Below, piece by piece: positions 1 through 5,241 of a stretch of DNA of 5,597 bases. The position numbers were made by a program, and so were the translations under genes. How positions within the stretch are numbered: the stretch's first letter is position 1; the number at the start of each line of letters is the position of its first letter. The notes under the pieces were generated by a model. That model had not been told where the DNA came from. It saw only the letters and a program-made list of their open reading frames with translations, and did no database searches. The stretch lies in contig SFEH01000127.1 of NCBI GenBank assembly GCA_004557315.1, positions 1 to 5,597 of the forward strand, read 5' to 3'. Origin of the DNA: Bacteroidales bacterium. Its GTDB lineage: Bacteria; Bacteroidota; Bacteroidia; Bacteroidales; UBA3663.

Positions 1-210
1 CCCATCGATTACAAGCACTATAGCCCGTTCCTGGACTGGTGCAAAGACGATGCGAAGATCGAGGCGGTCGAGGAAATGATACTGGACCGCAGTTTCATCC
101 TGAATCTCCTGTTCGAAATACACTGCACGTCGGCCGAGGTGGCCTATCAGAAATCAATCAACAACTGCGACATGCGGCGGAAAACTAAAAAACACTATAT
201 TGCAGTCTAA
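1..210 (+). CDS. C-terminal end of an unrecognised protein (5' end outside window)
   Basis: Frame 1 is open from the first base to a TAA at 208-210, giving the last 69 residues of a protein that begins upstream of the window. The fragment starts PIDYKHYSPFLDWC, is rich in charged residues, has a Leu/Ile/Phe-rich stretch (ILNLLFEI) and ends in a basic tail (MRRKTKKHYIAV). I do not recognise a family. The codons are fairly GC-rich (gac, gcg, gtc, ctg), unlike the AT-rich leader that follows, which supports real coding sequence. No repeat palindrome follows this stop codon, unlike most other genes in the window. It could be a chance open frame, but 69 codons running to the edge with this composition make a real 3' end more likely. 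Confidence 0.5.
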   Translation, partial: PIDYKHYSPFLDWCKDDAKIEAVEEMILDRSFILNLLFEIHCTSAEVAYQKSINNCDMRRKTKKHYIAV

Positions 211-284
211 TCTCATACTGTCCTAAAAAGGGGAAGTTCACACTTATAGGGAAGGCTACAATACAATCTTTCTTCACTGCCATA

Positions 285-311
285 TTTTTTCAGTAATAGT
301 ATGTATCTTCG
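285..311 (+). promoter_or_regulatory. Candidate Bacteroidetes-type promoter for the 174-aa gene
   Basis: TATCTTCG at 304-311 differs by one base from the Bacteroidetes -7 consensus TAnnTTTG. A T-run at 285-290 lies roughly where the -33 element would be. This would place the transcription start near 317-319, leaving an untranslated leader of about 165 nt before the ATG at 486. The -33 match is weak, so the call rests mainly on the -7 box and its position. Confidence 0.4.
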
Positions 312-332
312 CACCGTGAAAAAGATTAATCG

Positions 333-431
333 ATGAAACACAGATTACTCGATGTGCGCACGAACATCCTTGCTGCATCGCTCGTATTGGCTCGAGGAAT
401 ACAAGGTGATATACGAAGGATGGACGAGTAA
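333..431 (+). CDS. Doubtful 32-aa small ORF in the leader of the 174-aa gene
   Basis: An ATG at 333 opens 32 codons ending in TAA at 429-431. The frame is closed just upstream (TAA at 327-329), so it cannot be extended. The peptide begins MKHRLLDVRTNILAAS and is basic with a short hydrophobic centre. The start is preceded by an A-rich stretch (gtgaaaaagattaatcg), acceptable for Bacteroidetes translation, and it lies about 15 nt after the predicted transcription start. It could be a leader peptide or an eroded small gene. An ORF this short is expected often by chance, so this is a weak call. Confidence 0.2.
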   Translation: MKHRLLDVRTNILAASLVLARGIQGDIRRMDE

Positions 432-485
432 TTGAAGAGAGATCTAAACTTTAACTATTATTATTAACTTAAAAACCAAACAACT

Positions 486-1010
486 ATGGGACAGGTAAAA
501 GGTAATTGGCTCACAGGAGCCCACAGTGGACGTGCTTGCCGCCACGATGACATCTACACTCGCGTAGATCCTAAAACTGGCAAGTGTTACAGTGCTAAGC
601 TCTGCAATCCGAGCAATGTGGTATCGGAGGCACAGATGAATCAGCGTTCGGCTTTCGGCACTCTCTCTGCCGCAGTTTCTGCTTGGATCAAGACCGAGAA
701 GGAGGCCAACTCTGAGGATTATCAGAAGGTCTATCGTGCCTGGAATCGCCAGAAGCGCTACAGCTCTCTCCGTGGCTATATGATGGCTCGCGGCATGGCG
801 AAGATCGAGGATGATGGTTCGGTCACCATCAACGTGAACTCTTCGACTCCTACTGTCAACGGCGGCGGTGGCAGTTCAAATAGCGGCTCTGGCTCTGACA
901 GCGGCTCGGGCAGCCCTGGCAACCAAGGCAGCTCTGGCGATCAGGGTGGTACTGGCGATCAGGGTAACACAGGTGGCAGCGATAGCGCAGGAGGTTCGGA
1001 GTACGAATAA
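486..1010 (+). CDS. Hypothetical protein with Gly/Ser/Asp-rich C-terminal tail
   Basis: This encodes 174 residues of unknown function. Residues 1-120 look like a compact soluble domain starting MGQVKGNWLTGAHSG, with a Cys/His-containing stretch (CRHDD), a segment KTGKCYSAKLCNPSN, a likely helix around 48-70 and a basic aromatic stretch (YRAWNRQKRYSSLRGYMMARG) at 83-103. Residues 125-174 are a low-complexity acidic tail built from G, S, D, N and Q, with a repeated GDQG pattern at 151-160. There is no signal peptide or membrane segment. The start fits because an A-rich, AT-rich leader ends immediately before the ATG. From memory, similar conserved proteins occur in Bacteroidales accessory or phage-derived regions; I cannot confirm a family. 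The stop codon TAA runs directly into a repeat array that leads to the 77-aa gene, suggesting co-transcription. Confidence 0.8.
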   Translation: MGQVKGNWLTGAHSGRACRHDDIYTRVDPKTGKCYSAKLCNPSNVVSEAQMNQRSAFGTLSAAVSAWIKTEKEANSEDYQKVYRAWNRQKRYSSLRGYMMARGMAKIEDDGSVTINVNSSTPTVNGGGGSSNSGSGSDSGSGSPGNQGSSGDQGGTGDQGNTGGSDSAGGSEYE

Positions 1011-1176
1011 GGTTATGTTATGAGGTTATAAGGTTATAAGGTTGTAAGGTTATAAGGTTGAAAGGTAGCTTCGCGCCGACGATGAACCTTAAAACCCAAA
1101 AACCTCAAACCTCAAACCTCAAAAACCTCAAACCCTTATAACCTCATAACCTTATAACCTCAAAACCTCAAAACCT
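1009..1176 (+). repeat. Palindromic 8-nt repeat element between the 174-aa and 77-aa genes
   Basis: The left arm (1009-1062) is a run of AAGGTTAT-type units, five of them in strict 8-nt register at 1023-1062, and it begins inside the TAA stop codon. A non-repetitive centre follows (about 1062-1090, containing AAGGTAGCTTCGCGC). The right arm (about 1084-1176) is made of AACCTCAA, AACCTTAT and AACCTCAT units and ends 10 nt before the next ATG. The segment at about 1021-1049 can pair with about 1134-1162 with only a few mismatches, so the RNA could form a long imperfect hairpin. There is no T-run typical of an intrinsic terminator, and the region lies between two same-strand genes. Confidence 0.85.
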
Positions 1177-1186
1177 AATCACATCT

Positions 1187-1420
1187 ATGAAGACGTTCTA
1201 TCTGACTTTGACGATTTCCATCGGGCTTATTGTGGGCGGATTCTTCTGCCCTCCGATGGGAATCATTGATGGAAGCGTGCTGACCGCCGTGGGCGAATTG
1301 CTTGCCTTTGCCACTCTTGCTCAGGTGCCGCGACTGATTGAGTCGGCTCGCAACGGACGCAGCATTAAACTCTCGAAAGGCGACTTCTCGGCTGAGGTGA
1401 AGTCGGAATCTAAGGTGTGA
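1187..1420 (+). CDS. Small two-helix membrane protein, possibly phage-derived
   Basis: This encodes a 77-aa protein. Residues 3-23 form a hydrophobic helix (FYLTLTISIGLIVGGFF), followed by a short turn with CPPMGIIDGS, and a second hydrophobic helix spans about 30-48 (VLTAVGELLAFATLAQV). A basic segment (ESARNGRSIKLSKGD) and a short polar tail follow. The layout suits an inner-membrane hairpin protein, and the size and topology resemble small holins, but I see no holin signature and do not claim that function. The ATG is the only sensible start, although no clear ribosome binding site is seen because the upstream repeat arm ends about 10 nt before it. The last codons and TGA (aaggtgtga) are themselves a unit of the repeat pattern that continues downstream. 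The overlapping reverse-strand frame lacks these protein-like features. Confidence 0.75.
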   Translation: MKTFYLTLTISIGLIVGGFFCPPMGIIDGSVLTAVGELLAFATLAQVPRLIESARNGRSIKLSKGDFSAEVKSESKV

Positions 1421-1461
1421 AGGTGTTAAGATGTTAAGGCACCCTAACATCTTAACACCTT
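1420..1461 (+). terminator. Long hairpin directly after the 77-aa gene, possible terminator
   Basis: Bases 1420-1436 pair perfectly with 1445-1461 (17 bp, AAGGTGTTAAGATGTTA on the left). A bulged A at 1437 and a further GG/CC pair close on the 3-nt loop CAC (1440-1442). The stem begins at the last base of the stop codon and uses the same AAGGTGTT/AAGATGTT 8-nt units found at 2280-2455. No T-run follows on either strand, so it is not a classic intrinsic terminator. It could instead stabilise or process the 3' end of the mRNA. Confidence 0.5.
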
Positions 1462-1493
1462 TAGTCATTATGGTCAATAGTCATTAGTCATTA
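1462..1493. repeat. Short TAGTCAT-type tandem repeat
   Basis: The stretch after the hairpin repeats TAGTCAT/AGTCATTA (copies at about 1462, 1478 and 1485) with an interrupting TATGGTCAA. It is another short-unit, low-complexity tract with no coding potential. Function is unknown. Confidence 0.5.
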
Positions 1494-1520
1494 AGAGTTT
1501 GGGGATATGAGGCAATGCCT

Positions 1521-1550
1521 GATGCGAAAAGAAGAATGCCCGTGGTCATC
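1521..1550 (-). repeat. Half copy of the terminator found at 2461-2509
   Basis: Bases 1521-1550 match 2461-2493 except for a 3-nt length difference in the A-run. They contain GAAGAATGCCCGTGGTCATC. In the copy at 2461 the GAATGCCCG arm pairs with CGGGCATTC 15 nt further on. Here that second arm is absent and the sequence diverges after GGTCATC. It therefore looks like a truncated terminator-like element that can no longer form the stem. Confidence 0.6.
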
Positions 1551-1660
1551 ACGAATACAAAATAAGCCGAATTTTGTATAAATATGTCATATATGAGGGT
1601 TTGAACAGCGGATTATTGTTAAAAGAAGAGAACAAAATACCGACTAATAGCGATTAATAT

Positions 1661-1668
1661 TAATTTTG
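1661..1668 (+). promoter_or_regulatory. Candidate -7 promoter box for the DNA glycosylase gene
   Basis: TAATTTTG matches the Bacteroidetes -7 consensus TAnnTTTG exactly. It lies 14 nt before the ATG at 1683, giving a very short leader (caaaaatataca). No convincing TTG-type -33 element is present 17-20 nt upstream. Confidence 0.4.
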
Positions 1669-1682
1669 CACAAAAATATACA

Positions 1683-2276
1683 ATGACAATCGAAACTCAT
1701 CCGCTTTCTCCCTTTCTGCCTCCCAGAGCCAAGACTCTGTTTTTAGGCAGTTTTCCTCCACCTCGTTTCAGGTGGTCGATAGAGTTCTTTTACCCCAATT
1801 GGATCAACGACTTCTGGCGAATCATGGGCATCGTCTTCTTCGACGATAAGTCGTATTTCGAGATTCCAGGAAAGAAGATGTTCGACAAAGAGAAGATAGT
1901 GGCATTTGCCGAATCCCAACGACTGGCGTTCTTCGACACCGCAACCAAGGTGCGGCGTCTGAACGACGATGCGAGCGATAAGTTCCTCGAGATTATCCAG
2001 CCGACCGATGTGCTCGGCATGATAGGCCGAATGCCCGAATGCACTGATGTAGTCACGACAGGAGGCAAGGCAAGCGACGAACTCTTATGCCAACTATCGC
2101 CATTCTTTGCCGATGGCAAGCCACAGCAGCCAAAAGTGGGAGAGTATGCCGAAGTGTCGATCGATGGCAGGCTGATCAGATGGTGGCGAATGCCATCGTC
2201 TTCGCGAGCCTATCCTTTGCCAATAGGTAAGAAGTCCGATTTCTACCGCAGGATCTTTCAGCTCGTCACCGAATAA
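1683..2276 (+). CDS. Uracil-DNA glycosylase superfamily protein
   Basis: This encodes a 197-aa soluble protein likely to remove uracil or mismatched/damaged bases from DNA at the start of base excision repair. The substrate-side motif LFLGSFPPPRFRW (19-31), followed by EFFYPNWINDFWRIMG (34-49), resembles motif 1 of the superfamily. RMPSSSRAYP (169-178) resembles motif 2 (the MPS-S/T-S DNA-intercalation loop of Mug/TDG-type enzymes). VVTTGGKAS (123-131) fits the central strand that precedes the second half of the fold. Length and motif spacing fit a single-domain enzyme. The first position after GSFP lacks the classic GQDPY Asp of family 1 enzymes, so the exact lesion specificity is uncertain. 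The gene has its own likely promoter and is convergent with the fructokinase operon. A repeat palindrome begins 4 nt after its stop codon. Confidence 0.85.
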   Translation: MTIETHPLSPFLPPRAKTLFLGSFPPPRFRWSIEFFYPNWINDFWRIMGIVFFDDKSYFEIPGKKMFDKEKIVAFAESQRLAFFDTATKVRRLNDDASDKFLEIIQPTDVLGMIGRMPECTDVVTTGGKASDELLCQLSPFFADGKPQQPKVGEYAEVSIDGRLIRWWRMPSSSRAYPLPIGKKSDFYRRIFQLVTE

Positions 2277-2279
2277 GAC

Positions 2280-2455
2280 AAGGTGTTAAGGCGCTTCGCT
2301 TGTTAAGGTGTTAAGGCGCTTCGCTTGTGAAGGTGTTAAGGTGTTCAAGGTCTTCAGTAGTGTTAGTCTTGTGCAGAGTCTTATGTAGCGTCAATGAACA
2401 TCTTCACATCTTAACACCTTCACATCTTCACACCTTCACATCTTCACACCTTAAC
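2280..2455 (+). repeat. Palindromic repeat element after the glycosylase gene
   Basis: The left arm has two 25-nt direct repeats (2280-2304 and 2305-2329, differing only in the last base) and a partial third from 2330. Each begins AAGGTGTTAAGG and carries GCGCTTCGCTTG. The right arm (2397-2452) is seven strict 8-nt units of AACATCTT, CACATCTT, AACACCTT and CACACCTT, whose reverse complement is AAGGTGTG/AAGATGTG. The arms are complementary over the AAGGTGTT units and are separated by about 45 nt without repeats. GCG-CTT-CGC within each 25-mer can form a tiny 3-bp hairpin. Confidence 0.8.
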
Positions 2456-2466
2456 GGCTTGATGCG

Positions 2467-2509
2467 ATAAAAAGAAGAATGCCCGTGGTCATCTCGACTG
2501 CGGGCATTC
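2467..2509 (-). terminator. Intrinsic terminator for the GH32-transporter-fructokinase operon
   Basis: On the minus strand the transcript would contain GAATGCCCG (2509-2501), a 15-nt loop and CGGGCATTC (2485-2477), a perfect 9-bp GC-rich stem. It is followed directly by TTCTTTTTATC (complement of 2466-2476). The stem plus T-run is a standard Rho-independent terminator. It lies about 190 nt after the fructokinase stop codon. The plus-strand side has no T-run, so it should act mainly on the leftward operon. Confidence 0.8.
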
Positions 2510-2701
2510 ACTCATAACACAATAACACTAACCTTAAAAATAACACAAACTGATTGATGGGCTGATTCCTGAATATTAATCTTCGATTTTGCTGAAGAAA
2601 GCCTACCTCTAACAAACTATTAGTATCAGATAATCAGCTTTAGCATCCATCATAAAACAATGAAAAAACAAATGTGTGAGATTCTAAACATTTCTTATCT
2701 T
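2510..2701. other. Non-coding AT-rich 3' region of the fructokinase operon
   Basis: This 192-nt stretch lies between the terminator and the fructokinase stop codon. It is AT-rich and has no repeat array and no RNA gene that I recognise. A plus-strand ATG at 2660 opens a frame of about 48 codons, but it runs antisense into the fructokinase and is not credible. On the minus strand the stretch would be a long 3' untranslated region. Confidence 0.5.
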
Positions 2702-3577
2702 TTACTCTTTGGTATATTCCTCAGGCAGCACTGGCATTGCGCCATTCTGTGTGCACACAAAGGCACTGACGGCAACGGCGATCTTATGAGCATCGCGGAT
2801 TGACTTGCCCTTGAGGATGTTGGCGACGAAAGTGGCGGTGAACGAATCGCCTGCGCCCACGGTGTCGGCAACGGTCACTTTTGGAGTCTCGACGTATGAT
2901 GTATCGTCGGCGGTGAAGACATAGCTGCCTGTTGCACCACAGGTTAAGATTACCATACGGAGTGATTCATATTTATCGATGAGCTGGCGACATACTTCTT
3001 CGGGAGTGCCATGGAGCTGGAGCATAGCCTGCACGACTTCGATCTCTTCATCGTTGAGCTTGAGGATAGTAGAGCGAAGAAGGCTTTCCTCGATTACCTC
3101 AAGGCTATAGAACGACTGACGGAGGTTGATGTCGAAGATGCGCTCTGAGTCGGGATCCATGGTGCCGAGGAAACGGAGGATGGTGTTGCGCGAAACGGCT
3201 GAACGCTGTGCGAGTGAGCCGAAGCATACGGCACGAGTCTCTTTTGCCAATTCTTCGAGTTCTTCTGTCCAAGGGATATTGTCCCAAGCCACGTTCTCGC
3301 AGATCTCGTACGTCGGAATGCCATCGCCAGAGAGAGTTACCTGAACAGTGCCTGTTGGGAACGACACGCGCTCAATGCGGTGTTCGAGATTGACATCGGC
3401 AAGGCGATCGAGAATCTCGTCGCCAAGTGCGTCATGACCGATGGCACTAACGACTACGGTCTTCCACCCGAACTGTCCGACATGATAAGCGAAATTTGCT
3501 GGAGCTCCACCGAGCTTGCGACCTTCAGGGAGGCAATCCCAGAGTGCCTCGCCCATACCTACGATGATATCTTTCAT
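2702..3577 (-). CDS. Fructokinase, PfkB-family carbohydrate kinase
   Basis: This encodes a 291-aa cytoplasmic sugar kinase expected to phosphorylate fructose with ATP, feeding glycolysis. The N-terminal GEALWDCLPEGRKLGGAPANFAYH region (9-32) contains the sugar-binding GGAPANFA motif (23-30), with Asp14 in the usual substrate-binding position. The C-terminal PfkB signature DTVGAGDSF lies at 238-246, and its Asp244 is the expected catalytic base next to the GAG anion hole. ILTCGATGSYV (about 209-219) is the conserved strand before the nucleotide site. Length is normal for the family. The ATG at 3577 is preceded by an A-rich leader (aaaaacaaacataaaa), normal for this group. It is the last gene of a leftward operon after the sugar transporter, the same order as fructokinase and importer in Bacteroides fructan loci, which favours fructose over ribose or other sugars. 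Confidence 0.92.
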   Translation of the reverse strand: MKDIIVGMGEALWDCLPEGRKLGGAPANFAYHVGQFGWKTVVVSAIGHDALGDEILDRLADVNLEHRIERVSFPTGTVQVTLSGDGIPTYEICENVAWDNIPWTEELEELAKETRAVCFGSLAQRSAVSRNTILRFLGTMDPDSERIFDINLRQSFYSLEVIEESLLRSTILKLNDEEIEVVQAMLQLHGTPEEVCRQLIDKYESLRMVILTCGATGSYVFTADDTSYVETPKVTVADTVGAGDSFTATFVANILKGKSIRDAHKIAVAVSAFVCTQNGAMPVLPEEYTKE

Positions 3578-3615
3578 TTTTATGTTTGTTTTTGGAAGTT
3601 ATAGGAATTTTTTTG

Positions 3616-3835
3616 GGGGAAGTTAAAGGAGATAAAGAAGATAAGGGAAGATAAAGACAATAGTTGCATTGTCTGTTTCTTGTTGGGGAAGTTAAAGGAG
3701 ATAAAGAAGATAAGGGAAGATAAAGACAATAGTTGCATTGTCTGTTTCTTGTTGGGGAAGATAAAGGAAGAGATATTATCTTAGACAAAATCATTTGTCT
3801 TTATCTTCTTTATCTTCTTTAACTTCTTTATCTTC
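3616..3835 (-). repeat. 69-bp tandem repeat and palindrome between transporter and fructokinase genes
   Basis: Two identical 69-nt copies (3616-3684 and 3685-3753) are followed by a degraded third (from 3754). Each holds a purine-rich run of GAAGTTAAAG and GATAAAGAAGATAAG units and a small hairpin, AGACAAT-agttgc-ATTGTCT (3655-3674, repeated at 3724-3743). The pyrimidine-rich stretch at about 3793-3835 (TTTGTCTTTATCTTCTTTAT and onward) is the reverse complement of the purine run, except for a 9-nt length difference and a few changes. A large hairpin is therefore possible. The array starts about 17 nt past the transporter stop codon and ends 38 nt before the fructokinase ATG. The 69-nt unit is a multiple of 3, which leaves a minus-strand frame open through it; that frame is not a gene. 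Confidence 0.88.
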
Positions 3836-3852
3836 TCATTGAACCTAACCGC

Positions 3853-5010
3853 TTATTTTTTTACTTTTACAGTGAGGAAACAGAGATAGAGTGCACCGAG
3901 AGCCATGATTAATACAGCACCGATAGTGCCGATGGCTTCGCTTGCATAACCCATTGCCAATGGGAAGAGAGTGCCACCGAAGAGACCCATGATCATGAGT
4001 CCTGAGATCTCATTCTGATGCTTAGCGTCGTCGAGCAATGCTTGGCTGAAGCAGATAGAGAAGACGTTGGAGTTGCCATAACCAACAAGGGCGATGCCTA
4101 TATAGAGAAGCATCTGGGTAGTGCCAACCGAGAGACAAACCATCGATGCAACAATCATTGCTGCTGAGATGCCGAGGAAGGCCTTGCCTGAAATCTTTGA
4201 GAGAATGCCCGAGCCAGTGAAGCAGCCGATGGTACGGAAGATGAAATAGAGCGAAGTGGCGAATCCTGCTTCTTCGAGACTCCAGCCGAGTCGCTCCATC
4301 AGGATCTTTGGCGCATAGGTATTGGTTCCTACGTCGATGCCTACGTGGCACATGATGCCGAGGAAGCAAAGCAGGATGTATGGCTTGCCGAGGAGCGCGA
4401 AGCAGTCGCTGATGGTCGATACCTTGCCGCTGCTCTTAGGTTCTTCGATATTGGTCATGCCCAGGGCAACAACTGCAAGAGTGCCGACAATGGCATAGAT
4501 AGGGAAGAGCACGCGCCAGTCGAGTCCGAAGGTAGGGATGAGTGCTGTCGAGCCCCACATGGCTATATAAGGAGCGAGGAACGAAGCGATGGCCTTGACA
4601 AACTGTCCGAAGGTCAGAGTCGAGGCAAGGCTGTCGGCGCTCACTATGGTAGCGACGAGAGGATTGAGCGACGTCTGCATCAGTGCGTTGCCGATGCCGA
4701 GAAGCGAGAATGCTACGAGCATCACGACATAGCTGTTGCCAAACAGAGGTATGATGAGCGATGCCACGGTGACAAGTATCGAGAGGAGCACTGTCTTCTT
4801 GCGACCAATCTTGTTCATCAGCATTCCTGTAGGTACAGAGAAGATGAGAAACCAGAAGAACACCAGCGATGGCATTATGCCCGCTTCGCTATGGGTCAAG
4901 CCGAGGTCTTTCTGAACATAGTTGGATGCAATGCCGACAAGGTCAACGAAACCCATCGAGAAGAAGCAGAGCATCACAGGGATCAATATTGATATAGGAC
5001 TTTTTTTCAT
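3853..5010 (-). CDS. MFS sugar transporter, FHS (fucose:H+ symporter-like) family
   Basis: This encodes a 385-aa inner-membrane protein with about 12 hydrophobic helices, expected to import a monosaccharide (by context fructose) with protons. Helix 1 contains FFSMGFVDLVG (16-26), with Asp23 where FucP-like symporters have a functional Asp. The loop between helices 2 and 3 carries the MFS motif GMLMNKIGRKKT (62-73). MQTSLNPLVA (111-120) resembles the QTxxNP motif typical of the FHS/FucP/GluP group, and CHVGIDVGTNTYAPK (221-235) at helix 7 resembles its YVGAEV-type motif. Length is slightly short but complete. The start is fixed by MKKSPISILIP; the ATG lies only 6 nt from a GAGGTTTT repeat arm, so the ribosome-binding region is part of the repeat. 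It follows the GH32 gene and precedes the fructokinase gene. Fructose is inferred from neighbours; glucose or galactose cannot be excluded. Confidence 0.88.
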   Translation of the reverse strand: MKKSPISILIPVMLCFFSMGFVDLVGIASNYVQKDLGLTHSEAGIMPSLVFFWFLIFSVPTGMLMNKIGRKKTVLLSILVTVASLIIPLFGNSYVVMLVAFSLLGIGNALMQTSLNPLVATIVSADSLASTLTFGQFVKAIASFLAPYIAMWGSTALIPTFGLDWRVLFPIYAIVGTLAVVALGMTNIEEPKSSGKVSTISDCFALLGKPYILLCFLGIMCHVGIDVGTNTYAPKILMERLGWSLEEAGFATSLYFIFRTIGCFTGSGILSKISGKAFLGISAAMIVASMVCLSVGTTQMLLYIGIALVGYGNSNVFSICFSQALLDDAKHQNEISGLMIMGLFGGTLFPLAMGYASEAIGTIGAVLIMALGALYLCFLTVKVKK

Positions 5011-5016
5011 ATTCTT

Positions 5017-5240
5017 GAGGTTTTGAGGTTTTGTGGTTTTGAGGTTTTGTGGTTTTGAGGTTTTGTGGTTTTGAGGTTTTGAGGTTTTGAGGTTTTGAGG
5101 TTTTGAGGTTTTGAGGTTTTGAGGTTCTTTGACAGCGCGGAGCTACCTTACAACCTTATAACCTCATAACCTTATAACCTCATAACCTTACAACCTTATA
5201 ACCTCATAACCTTATAACCTCATAACCTTATAACCTCATT
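5017..5240 (-). repeat. Palindromic 8-nt repeat element between GH32 and transporter genes
   Basis: On the plus strand, 5017-5120 is thirteen consecutive 8-mers in strict register: ten GAGGTTTT and three GTGGTTTT (at 5033, 5049 and 5065), then an imperfect GAGGTTCT. A non-repetitive centre (about 5127-5149, GCGCGGAGCTACCTT at 5135-5149) follows. Then come eleven strict 8-mers at 5152-5239 alternating mainly AACCTTAT and AACCTCAT. The arms are complementary through GAGGTT/AACCTC with mismatches in the remaining two bases of each unit. In transcript sense the element begins 1 nt after the GH32 stop codon and ends 6 nt before the transporter ATG, so it fills the whole junction. It is a longer relative of the element at 1009-1176. 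Confidence 0.9.
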
Positions 5241-5241
5241 G

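Noticed and set aside
1009..1176. CRISPR array
   Set aside because: The units are 8 nt and contiguous, with no 23-47-nt repeats separated by unique spacers and no cas genes nearby.
1175..1477. Minus-strand 100-aa frame opposite the 77-aa gene
   Set aside because: It begins within the hairpin/repeat region and has no recognisable pattern, whereas the plus-strand frame encodes two clear membrane helices.
2660..2806. Plus-strand small ORF starting MKKQMCEILNISYLLLFG
   Set aside because: It has a hydrophobic N-terminus, but most of it is antisense to the fructokinase 3' end and the rest shows no coding signal.
3525..3794. Minus-strand 89-aa frame containing a 23-residue sequence repeated twice
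   Set aside because: It is open only because the 69-bp tandem repeat is a multiple of three. It overlaps the fructokinase start and has low-complexity Ser/Pro/Leu content.
4345..4992. Plus-strand 215-aa frame antisense to the transporter
   Set aside because: It is rich in Glu, His, Arg and Asp with no fold-like pattern, and it lies wholly opposite a convincing MFS gene; it is a codon-bias shadow.
5017..5240. Insertion sequence or MITE ends
   Set aside because: The palindrome has no transposase, no visible target-site duplication, and is flanked tightly by intact stop and start codons. A dispersed element is still possible, but transposition is not supported.
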